Positions 1 through 4,954 of a stretch of 7,191 nucleotides of DNA are shown piece by piece; position 1 is the first letter of the stretch, and each line of letters opens with the position of its first letter. The notes under the pieces were generated by a model that was not told the DNA's origin, did no database searches, and saw nothing but the letters and a program-made list of their open reading frames with translations. The stretch is taken from positions 5,604-12,794 of the forward strand of contig MFTJ01000007.1 of the NCBI GenBank assembly GCA_001786805.1. Reading direction: 5' to 3'. Made by a program: the position numbers and the translations under genes. This stretch comes from Candidatus Nomurabacteria bacterium RIFCSPHIGHO2_01_FULL_39_10 (GTDB lineage: Bacteria; Patescibacteriota; Minisyncoccia; Phycocordibacterales; UBA9973).

Positions 1-224
1 TCATTTCTACTGGCGGGACCATCGTCCGGGCGATAGAACATCTGAAAGCGCGCGGGGCAAAAAAGGTGATTGTGGGAGCGACACACGGGGTTTTTGCCGG
101 ACACAGAATCGCGGAAAAAATTTTGAATAATTCCTGCAGCGAGTTGTTTATCACAGACTCCATCGCGGTCAAAAACGCGGAGTTTGATACATTATTTGAG
201 ACATTGGAACTGCCGAGAGATTAG
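1..224 (+). CDS. prs: Ribose-phosphate pyrophosphokinase (PRPP synthetase), C-terminal fragment
   Basis: Only the last 73 codons are present (reading from base 3; the gene starts left of the window). The fragment opens with ISTGGTI, the PRPP-binding loop of type I phosphoribosyltransferase folds, followed by an LKARGAKKV helix-strand, then ATHGVFAG and FITDSI. This order matches the end of PRPP synthetases, which make 5-phosphoribosyl-1-pyrophosphate from ribose-5-phosphate and ATP. The STGGT form of the loop, rather than DTAGT, resembles archaeal and some candidate-phylum enzymes. After TDSI the protein ends within about 20 residues and lacks the usual VLSVA-LLAEAI tail, so the C-terminus is short or divergent. 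Another phosphoribosyltransferase is possible because the N-terminal half is missing. ribD follows 28 bp downstream on the same strand, so co-transcription is likely. Confidence 0.72.
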   Translation, partial: ISTGGTIVRAIEHLKARGAKKVIVGATHGVFAGHRIAEKILNNSCSELFITDSIAVKNAEFDTLFETLELPRD

Positions 225-252
225 GGCTTCAATAGCGAATTTCTAATAAAAT

Positions 253-1293
253 ATGAGGGTAAAAAACGAAAAATATATGCGACTCTGCCTGAAGCTCGCA
301 AGAGAAGGTCTCGGCTTCGTTGCTCCAAACCCAATGGTAGGCAGCGTGATTGTGGCTGGCGGAAAAATAATCGGTCGGGGATATCACCAAAAATTCGGGC
401 AAGCTCACGCGGAAGTGAACGCGGTAAATTTGGTCGCGGATAAAAAATTATTAAAGAAAGCGACTTTGTATGTAAATTTGGAACCATGTTCGCATTTTGG
501 CAAGACTCCGCCTTGCGTTGACTTGATTATCAAACATAAAATTCCGCGCGTTGTAGTCGGATGTGTTGATACTTTTGCGAAAGTAAATGGAAAAGGCATC
601 AAAAAACTCAAGAAATCAGGAATTGATGTAAAAACTGGTGTATTAGAAAGTGAATGCCGAATTTTAAATAAAACTTTTTTCACTTATCACGAAAAAAAAC
701 GACCTTACATTATTTTAAAATGGGCGCAGACTGCCGATGGATTTATTGATAGAAAACGAGTTTTTGGCAGTCCGCAAAAAGCGATGCAAATAAGCGGACA
801 AAAATTTAAAATTTTAGCGCATAAATTAAGAAGCGAAGTGCAAGCCATCATGGTCGGTACAAACACGGCGCTGTTGGACAATCCACGCCTGACAACGCGC
901 GAAGTGAAAGGTTCACCCCGCCTAGTTTCAGGCGGGGCAAGGAATCCCCTTCGTGTAACGATAGATAAAGATTTAAAAATACCAAAACATTTTAATCTGT
1001 TGGACAAAAGTACGCCTACTATTATCTTCACAGCCGTCAATCACACACCTAAGCACAATCTGGAATTCGTAAAAATAAATTTCCACCGCCACGGCGGGGC
1101 AAGCAGAAAAAAAATCATTCCGCAGATTTTGAAGGAGCTTTACAAGAGAAATATCCAGTCGCTCCTGGTGGAGGGCGGAGCGGAACTTTTAAATAGTTTT
1201 ATAGAAAATAATCTATGGGACGAAACACGAGTCTTTACCTCGAAGAAAAAGATAAAAGATGGTGTACCTGCGCCAGTTCTAAAGCTCGTCTAA
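253..1293 (+). CDS. ribD: Bifunctional RibD: diaminohydroxyphosphoribosylaminopyrimidine deaminase / 5-amino-6-(5-phosphoribosylamino)uracil reductase
   Basis: RibD carries out the deamination and NADPH-dependent ribose reduction that follow GTP cyclohydrolase II in riboflavin synthesis. The deaminase domain (about residues 1-145) has the zinc motif HAE (H52, E54) and PCSHFGKTPPC (C79, C88), plus the substrate loop NPMVG. The reductase domain (about 149-346) has RPYIILKWAQTADGFI, VGTNTALLDNPRLTTR and LLVEGGAELL. The ATG at 253 gives a typical KYMRLCLKLAREG start; no Shine-Dalgarno is visible. Two short stretches, residues 221-230 and 278-285, are encoded by related GC-rich palindromes and appear to be extra relative to the family (see the repeat entries). 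The C-terminus stops soon after RVFTSKKKIKDGVPAP, perhaps 20 residues earlier than many RibDs, and overlaps ribA tail to tail by 15 bp. The function call is firm; whether the reductase domain is fully active is inference. Confidence 0.95.
   Translation: MRVKNEKYMRLCLKLAREGLGFVAPNPMVGSVIVAGGKIIGRGYHQKFGQAHAEVNAVNLVADKKLLKKATLYVNLEPCSHFGKTPPCVDLIIKHKIPRVVVGCVDTFAKVNGKGIKKLKKSGIDVKTGVLESECRILNKTFFTYHEKKRPYIILKWAQTADGFIDRKRVFGSPQKAMQISGQKFKILAHKLRSEVQAIMVGTNTALLDNPRLTTREVKGSPRLVSGGARNPLRVTIDKDLKIPKHFNLLDKSTPTIIFTAVNHTPKHNLEFVKINFHRHGGASRKKIIPQILKELYKRNIQSLLVEGGAELLNSFIENNLWDETRVFTSKKKIKDGVPAPVLKLV
913..941 (+). repeat. GC-rich palindromic element 1, in frame inside ribD
   Basis: Perfect 8-bp inverted repeat: ccccgcct at 916-923 and aggcgggg at 930-937, with loop agtttc, followed by caag. 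The segment ggcggggcaag (931-941) recurs exactly at 1093-1103, in the same reading phase (both read Gly-Gly-Ala). It encodes about residues 221-230 of RibD, between ...TTREVKG and NPLRVTIDKD, where family members usually go directly from a short loop to the PLRV strand. The segment therefore looks like an in-frame insertion of about 30 bp. Seen: the palindrome and the repeat. Inferred: insertion, from memory of family alignments. Confidence 0.65.
1083..1103 (+). repeat. GC-rich palindromic element 2, in frame inside ribD (shorter copy)
   Basis: Shorter palindrome: ccgcc (1086-1090), ac, ggcgg (1093-1097), ending in the same ggcggggcaag (1093-1103) as element 1. The left flank (ttccacc) also resembles element 1's ttcacc. 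It encodes about HRHGGASR (residues 278-285), between VKINF and KKIIPQILKELY, a place where RibD proteins normally pass straight from a strand into the helix before the VEGG motif. It may be a deleted copy of element 1. Confidence 0.55.
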
Positions 1294-1890
1294 ATTTGGA
1301 AGCACATGTCCCATTTTGTTGCGCTTGGCAATAAGATAATCTTTATTATATTTATTTGATTCTATTTCGATTGGAATATTTTCCACTATTTCAAGCCCGT
1401 AGCCAGCGAGTCCGGAGCGTTTTTGGGGGTTATTGGTCAGAAGCCGGATTTTTGAAACGCCCAAATCCCGCAAAATCTGCGCCCCGATGCCGTAATCACG
1501 CTCGTCCATCTTGAAACCGAGTTTCAAATTTGCTTCGACAGTATCCAATCCTTGCTCCTGAAGCTTGTAAGCTTTTAATTTATTCAAGAGGCCTATTCCC
1601 CTGCCTTCCTGGTTCATGTACACAATCACACCTTTGCCTTCCCGCGCAATCCTCTCCATGGCAGTATGCAACTGCGGCCCGCAATCGCAGAGCAAAGACC
1701 CAAAAACATCTCCGTTGATACATGAAGAGTGGACCCGCACTATTACAGACTCATCTTTTTTCCATGTGCCTTTTACTAAAGCCAGAAGAACTTCTTTCGT
1801 CCCAGCTAAACGATAAGCATGTAAATTAAAATCACCGTATTCGGACGGCAGCCTGACCTCAGCTTCTTTTTTTATCAAAGCCTTTTTCAT
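1279..1890 (-). CDS. ribA: GTP cyclohydrolase II (stand-alone RibA)
   Basis: Opens the imidazole ring of GTP to give 2,5-diamino-6-ribosylamino-4-pyrimidinone phosphate, formate and pyrophosphate, the first step of riboflavin synthesis. The 203-residue protein is a full-length GCH II domain. Zinc ligands C57, C68 and C70 lie in VHSSCINGDVFGSLLCDCG, followed by YMNQEGRGIGLLNKLKAY (91-108), DTVEANLKLGF and the ERDYGIGAQIL loop (130-140), and the nucleotide-contact TNNPQK (152-157). It ends in YLIAKRNKMGHVL, as the family does. There is no N-terminal DHBP synthase (RibB) domain, unlike the common RibBA fusion. The ATG overlaps the ribH TGA in an ATGA junction, so translation is probably coupled to ribH. 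Its 3' end overlaps convergent ribD by 15 bp. Confidence 0.96.
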   Translation of the reverse strand: MKKALIKKEAEVRLPSEYGDFNLHAYRLAGTKEVLLALVKGTWKKDESVIVRVHSSCINGDVFGSLLCDCGPQLHTAMERIAREGKGVIVYMNQEGRGIGLLNKLKAYKLQEQGLDTVEANLKLGFKMDERDYGIGAQILRDLGVSKIRLLTNNPQKRSGLAGYGLEIVENIPIEIESNKYNKDYLIAKRNKMGHVLPNLDEL

Positions 1891-2351
1891 TTGAGCAAAC
1901 TAAGCTCTAGAGCGGCCAGGGCGGCTTCACCTCCGACATGAGTTCTTGCCCTCGCTTGTTTTATATTGTTTACAGATAGCACTCCAAAACCGACGGGAAT
2001 ATTGTCTTCAATCATAACTTTTAAAACCCCTTCCTGCGCGATTTTACAGACATAATCAAAATGCGGAGTCTCACCGCGAATCACACACCCGATTGCGATC
2101 AAAAAATCATACCTGCCTGACTGCGCCAGTTTATGCAAAGCAAAAGGAATTTCTACTGAACCAGAAACATGCCCCACTCTGATATTTTTCTCCGGCATCT
2201 TGCACTTTTTCAAAGCCTTGAGAGCGCTTTCTAAAAGCTTACTTGTGATTTCGCCGTTCCATCTCGCGACAATAATGCACGCTTTTTTCTCTGAACCATT
2301 CAGATATTCGTACGTTTTATTTTTTTGTTTATTTTTTACTTGCATTTGCAT
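1887..2351 (-). CDS. ribH: 6,7-dimethyl-8-ribityllumazine synthase
   Basis: Condenses 5-amino-6-ribitylaminouracil with 3,4-dihydroxy-2-butanone 4-phosphate to give lumazine; family members assemble as pentamers or 60-mers. With the ATG at 2351 it is 154 residues, the usual size. Visible motifs are ACIIVARWNGEIT (24-36), VSGSVEIPFAL (62-72, where the family has V-P-G-A/S-F/Y-E-I/L-P, so Pro is replaced by Ser), IAIGCVIRGETPHFDYV (85-101) with the proton-acceptor His97, PVGFGVLS (119-126) and QARART (132-137). The frame is open further upstream to a TTG at 2369, and ATG 2345 is another choice; neither has a clear ribosome-binding site. It overlaps the end of ribE by 23 bp and shares ATGA with ribA. 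Confidence 0.95.
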   Translation of the reverse strand: MQMQVKNKQKNKTYEYLNGSEKKACIIVARWNGEITSKLLESALKALKKCKMPEKNIRVGHVSGSVEIPFALHKLAQSGRYDFLIAIGCVIRGETPHFDYVCKIAQEGVLKVMIEDNIPVGFGVLSVNNIKQARARTHVGGEAALAALELSLLK

Positions 2352-2928
2352 ATTTGGCCAGTATATCAAATTCTAAATTTACTTTATCTCCCTTCTTTTT
2401 GGATTGTAAATTGGTGTATTTAAGCGTATATGGAATAATTTTTACTACAAAAGAATCTCGCAAAACTTTTGCCACCGTTAGGCTGATGCCTTCCACGGCA
2501 ACCGAGCCTTTATAAACAAGAAATTTCTTAAGCTCGCGCGCCGGAATTTTGATATTAAATGCCTGCGAATTTCCCTCTTTTTTTATATCGAGAATTTCGC
2601 CTTTCCCGTCAATATGCCCCAGCACTATATGCCCATCAAATTTATCACCCATGCGCATAGACTGCTCTATGTTTACCATATCACCTTTCTTTAAAAAGGC
2701 TAGATTGGAAAGTTTCAGGGTCTCGGGCATATATTCAAAAGATATATTTTTCCCAGCCCCGTCTTTGGACGAGGCAAGTTTTTTTATAGTTGAACAGACA
2801 CCGTTCACAGAAATACTTTCGCCTAATTTTATTTTTCCTAAATTATTGGAAATTTCAACAACAAAACTATCGCCCTGTGGCTTGATATTTTTTACTTTTG
2901 CGGTTTTAGAAATTATGCCTGTGAACAT
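2329..2928 (-). CDS. ribE: Riboflavin synthase, alpha subunit type
   Basis: Dismutates two lumazine molecules into riboflavin and the ribityl-aminouracil substrate of RibH. At 199 residues it shows the two tandem barrel repeats. Repeat 1 has the classical MFTGII start, LGESISVNGVCSTI (35-48; the family usually has CLTV, so Leu is replaced by Ser) and ETLKLSNLAFLKKGDMVNIEQS. Repeat 2 has GHIVLGHIDGKGEI (99-112), KGSVAVEGISLTV (140-152) and KKGDKVNLEFDILAKY (178-193). Residues around 52-60 (ASSKDGAGK) look like an insertion between two strands of the first barrel and are encoded by a palindrome related to those in ribD. The ATG overlaps the end of the riboflavin kinase gene by 16 bp, and ribH starts inside its 3' end. 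Confidence 0.95.
   Translation of the reverse strand: MFTGIISKTAKVKNIKPQGDSFVVEISNNLGKIKLGESISVNGVCSTIKKLASSKDGAGKNISFEYMPETLKLSNLAFLKKGDMVNIEQSMRMGDKFDGHIVLGHIDGKGEILDIKKEGNSQAFNIKIPARELKKFLVYKGSVAVEGISLTVAKVLRDSFVVKIIPYTLKYTNLQSKKKGDKVNLEFDILAKYANASKK
2756..2778 (-). repeat. GC-rich palindromic element 3, in frame inside ribE
   Basis: On the plus strand, gccccgtc (2756-2763), loop tttg, then gacgaggc (2768-2775) form an 8-bp inverted repeat with one mismatch, followed by aag. It shares the ccccgYct left arm with element 1 and the ggcaag right end with both ribD elements, but here that end lies on the non-coding strand of ribE. It encodes about ASSKDGAG, between GVCSTIKKL and NISFEYMPETL, where riboflavin synthases usually have a shorter turn. 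Membership of the same family is inferred from this partial identity. Confidence 0.5.
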
Positions 2929-3248
2929 ATAATTAAATCTTTTTTAATTTGCGCGATTAATTTCTGCTCAGTGTTAAATTTTTTATATTCCCGCAAGAAT
3001 TTATTTATTTGCAAAGTGACTTCCCGCCCGTAAGCATCTCTACTATATCCAATCAAATGCGCTTCTATTCTACCTGCATCATTTATAACTATTCCAGCTT
3101 TATACACAACATCGTCCAAAATAGCCTTTCCTCCATACACTCCAGATAGAGCCTTAGACTCTATCTGGGCATCCAAATTCACCGTCGGAAAACCAAGCTT
3201 TTTCCCGTACCCGTCGCCTTTTATTACTTTGCCCGTAATAGTATACAT
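2913..3248 (-). CDS. ribF: Riboflavin kinase (flavokinase) domain protein, no FAD synthetase domain
   Basis: Phosphorylates riboflavin to FMN. The 111 residues correspond to the C-terminal kinase half of bacterial RibF: ITGKVIKGDGYGKKLGFPTVNL (4-25) with the ATP/Mg motif PTVN (21-24), GVYGGKA (36-42), IEAHLIG (61-67) containing the likely catalytic Glu62, YGREVTLQINKFLRE (73-87) and the closing LIAQIKKDL helix. The N-terminal adenylyltransferase half, with its GxFDGVHLGH nucleotide-binding motif, is absent. It is the only gene here with a good ribosome-binding site, AGGA at 3259-3256, 7 nt before the ATG. That site and the ATG lie in one arm of a long palindrome shared with the aspS stop codon, which suggests translation linked to aspS. 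It overlaps ribE by 16 bp. Activity as a stand-alone kinase is inferred. Confidence 0.88.
   Translation of the reverse strand: MYTITGKVIKGDGYGKKLGFPTVNLDAQIESKALSGVYGGKAILDDVVYKAGIVINDAGRIEAHLIGYSRDAYGREVTLQINKFLREYKKFNTEQKLIAQIKKDLIICSQA
3142..3168. repeat. 10-bp perfect inverted repeat inside the riboflavin kinase gene
   Basis: ccagatagag (3142-3151) pairs perfectly with ctctatctgg (3159-3168) across a 7-nt loop (ccttaga). It spans residues 27-35 of the kinase, between PTVNLD and GVY. The spacing between those motifs is normal for the family, so an insertion is not indicated. It could be an mRNA hairpin near the 5' end of the gene or chance. Confidence 0.5.
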
Positions 3249-3287
3249 AGGAGTTTCCTGTGTTTCTACATAGGAAACTCCTATGTA
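3244..3287 (-). promoter_or_regulatory. Nested palindrome spanning aspS stop and riboflavin kinase RBS/start
   Basis: Arms 3244-3259 and 3272-3287 are perfect 16-bp inverted repeats (tacataggagtttcct on the plus strand in the left arm). Three more pairs can form inside (tgt 3261-3263 with aca 3268-3270) around a ttct loop. In the minus-strand mRNA the upstream arm holds the aspS UAG (3283-3281), and the downstream arm holds AGGA (3259-3256) and the AUG (3248-3246) of riboflavin kinase. The upstream part can also fold alone: TACATAGGA (3287-3279) with TCCTATGTA (3275-3267). The two folds exclude each other. A ribosome finishing aspS would melt the long hairpin and free the downstream start. 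No U-tract follows, so it is not a typical terminator. Confidence 0.6.
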
Positions 3288-4627
3288 GTCTCTGAAAGTC
3301 TTTCATCTATTCTTTCCATATCCCTAGGAAACATAGAAGCTTCGCGGATATTTTTGAGCCCCAACAATTGCATAGTGATTCGTTCTGCGCCAAAAGCAAA
3401 TCCGCCTTCGGGTGGCACTCCGTATTTGAAAGCTTCCAAAAACATTTTGATTTTCTTCGGGTCCATATTCCAAATTTTCACATGTTCCATCAATTGGTCG
3501 TATCTGTTTATTCTGCGCCCGCCGGAGAGCCATTCAAGCCCGCGACAGAGCAAGTCCATGCCGTGATTAAATTCTGGAAGTTCAGGATTCGGATAGACAT
3601 AAAAAGGCTTTTTACGGGTCGGATAGCCAAAAATAAAGACAAAATCGGAACCAGTTTCTTTTTTGACAATTTCACATATTTCCCTTTCGTCCTGCGGGTT
3701 TAAATCTTTTTCACCTCGCACATCGCGTTTATACTCCTTGAAAATTTTCTCCTGCGCTTCTGTCAGAGAAAAAGTTGGCGTTTTTTCTATCATCACCGGC
3801 AGTTCAGCTTTCAAGAGTTTCAGCTCTGTAACATGTTTTTCCGCTACTTTTTCCAAAATAAATTTAACTGTTTCTTCCGCCATATCTTTTACATCTTCCC
3901 AGCCGTCAATAAACGCCATCTCGGCATCAAGCGAGACGACTTCGGTTAAATGCCTCGTGGTCGCAGAAGGCTCCGCGCGGAAAATTTTGTTTACAGAAAA
4001 AACTCGTTCAAAAGCGGACATAACTATCTGCTTGTAGAGCTGGGGAGACTGGGTTAAGAATGCTTTTTTATCAAAATAATTAACTTGGAAAACTTCACTA
4101 CCGCCTTCAGCCGCCGCCGGCGTGATAGAGGGTGCTTGAAACTCAAAAAAATTATTTTTTTTCATGAATTCTCGGAAGGCATCAATGATAGTCTCCTGCA
4201 CTTTGAAAACTGCCTGAATTTTCGGATGACGCATGACCAAAGCGCGATTGTCTAGCTCGGTCGTCAATTCCAAATTATAGCCGTCAAGCGACATATCAAA
4301 AGGCAAAGGCTCCGCTGGCGCCAAAACTTCCACGCCGGTAATTTCAAGCTCTATATCGCCATTCATCGTCCCCACCTTCACATTTTTCGCTGGGCGCTTG
4401 TTCATCATACCGGTGATTTTTAAAACCCACTCCAGCCGGATTTCTTTTACTTTTTCAATAACTTCCGTGTGCGTTGGCATGACCACGCATTGCACCTTGC
4501 CGGTCATATCCCGCATATCAAAAAAGACCATTTTGCCCTGATCACGCCGCACATCCACCCACCCGGCGATAGTCACTTCTTTTCCGACATTATCCTTTAA
4601 ATCTTTGATGAAACTTCGGTTTTTCAT
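3281..4627 (-). CDS. aspS: Aspartyl-tRNA synthetase, archaeal/eukaryotic type (class II)
   Basis: Charges tRNA-Asp with aspartate, and possibly tRNA-Asn if non-discriminating. The N-terminal OB-fold anticodon domain (about 1-110) has VTIAGWVDVRRDQGKMVFFDMRD. Class II motif 1 lies at about 151-170 (FREFMKKNNFFEFQAPSITP), motif 2 at 216-230 (FRAEPSATTRHLTEV, Arg217) and motif 3 at 408-436 (GFAFGAERITMQLLGL then NIREASMFPRD, Arg416). Only about 180 residues separate motifs 2 and 3, so the GAD insertion of the roughly 590-residue bacterial AspRS is missing; 448 residues fits the archaeal-like form. TTRHLTE with EMAF favours AspRS over AsnRS. The start ATG has no Shine-Dalgarno and lies 44 bp after the toxin gene. 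Its stop lies in the palindrome shared with the riboflavin kinase gene. Specificity for Asp alone cannot be settled by eye. Confidence 0.93.
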   Translation of the reverse strand: MKNRSFIKDLKDNVGKEVTIAGWVDVRRDQGKMVFFDMRDMTGKVQCVVMPTHTEVIEKVKEIRLEWVLKITGMMNKRPAKNVKVGTMNGDIELEITGVEVLAPAEPLPFDMSLDGYNLELTTELDNRALVMRHPKIQAVFKVQETIIDAFREFMKKNNFFEFQAPSITPAAAEGGSEVFQVNYFDKKAFLTQSPQLYKQIVMSAFERVFSVNKIFRAEPSATTRHLTEVVSLDAEMAFIDGWEDVKDMAEETVKFILEKVAEKHVTELKLLKAELPVMIEKTPTFSLTEAQEKIFKEYKRDVRGEKDLNPQDEREICEIVKKETGSDFVFIFGYPTRKKPFYVYPNPELPEFNHGMDLLCRGLEWLSGGRRINRYDQLMEHVKIWNMDPKKIKMFLEAFKYGVPPEGGFAFGAERITMQLLGLKNIREASMFPRDMERIDERLSETT

Positions 4628-4636
4628 GGCAGAATC

Positions 4637-4651
4637 ATTTTATCATAAAAT
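4637..4651 (-). promoter_or_regulatory. AT-rich palindrome and possible promoter -10 upstream of aspS
   Basis: The 44-bp gap between the toxin gene and aspS (4628-4671) is almost pure A/T. It holds a perfect 7-bp inverted repeat, attttat (4637-4643) and ataaaat (4645-4651), around a single base. On the minus strand it contains TATGAT and TAAAAT, either of which could serve as a -10 box with a start site close to the aspS ATG. No convincing -35 is visible, so aspS may instead be transcribed from the toxin-antitoxin promoter. Confidence 0.25.
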
Positions 4652-4671
4652 AAAAAATAAAAATAGGAAAA

Positions 4672-4947
4672 TTATATCCTTCCGCTAACAATCTCATATA
4701 CTACCCTGCGATGAGCAATCGCGAAGATTTTTACTTTTTGATTTTCTATGCGAAAAACTATTCTATAATCCCCAACTCTTAGTTTAAAACAACCTTTGAG
4801 TGATCTTCGAAGTGGTTTTCCATATAAATCCGGCTCGGTCATTAATCTTGCTTCAATAGCTTGTTTTATGCGTTCCTTATACGAACCTGATATTTTAGGA
4901 ATATCATCTTTGACAACTTTATCTACATAAAGTATTTCGTAACTCAT
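4672..4947 (-). CDS. RelE/ParE-superfamily toxin
   Basis: A 91-residue basic protein of the RelE fold; family members are usually ribosome-dependent mRNA interferases (RelE) or gyrase poisons (ParE). Visible features are an N-terminal strand and two helices (about 1-38), then GKPLRRSLKGCFKLRVGDYRIVFRIENQKVKIFAIAHRRVVYE (43-85). In this stretch LRxSL-G-xxKLRxGDYRIVF and the terminal HRR-xxY are the conserved RelE-type core with the likely basic and aromatic active-site residues. It begins 7 bp after the upstream antitoxin gene and has no Shine-Dalgarno, the usual antitoxin-first arrangement. The HRRxxY ending favours RelE-like RNase over ParE, but the target cannot be known from sequence. No damage is seen, so the pair looks intact. 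Confidence 0.88.
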   Translation of the reverse strand: MSYEILYVDKVVKDDIPKISGSYKERIKQAIEARLMTEPDLYGKPLRRSLKGCFKLRVGDYRIVFRIENQKVKIFAIAHRRVVYEIVSGRI

Positions 4948-4954
4948 ACAAAGT

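Noticed and set aside
405..1040. Open frames on the minus strand opposite ribD
   Set aside because: They lie wholly antisense to a clearly conserved RibD, show no recognisable domain, and have the composition expected of a reverse-complement shadow.
1560..1573. aagcttgtaagctt in ribA as a repeat or site
   Set aside because: Two 6-bp restriction-like palindromes within the conserved AYKLQEQG segment; expected by chance and not repeated.
3244..3287. Intrinsic terminator between aspS and ribF
   Set aside because: The hairpin is AT/GC mixed with no following U-tract on either strand, and it contains the ribosome-binding site and start codon of the next gene.
2329..3300. Possible FMN riboswitch ahead of the rib genes
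   Set aside because: None of the conserved RFN-element segments was recognised in the short leaders of ribF, ribE or ribD; the junctions are overlaps or gaps of about 30 bp, too small for the element.
3400..3425. ccgccttcgggtggc in aspS as a palindromic insert
   Set aside because: It encodes the conserved motif 3 lead-in (VPPEGGFAFG); family length is normal.
3354..4037. Open frames on the plus strand opposite aspS
   Set aside because: Antisense to a well-conserved class II synthetase, Ser/Phe-rich shadow translations, no family motif.
4085..4130. GC-rich ccgccttcagccgccgccggcg in aspS as a further palindromic insert
   Set aside because: It encodes the normal class II segment PSITPAAAEGGSEVF with no extra residues and lacks the ggcaag end.
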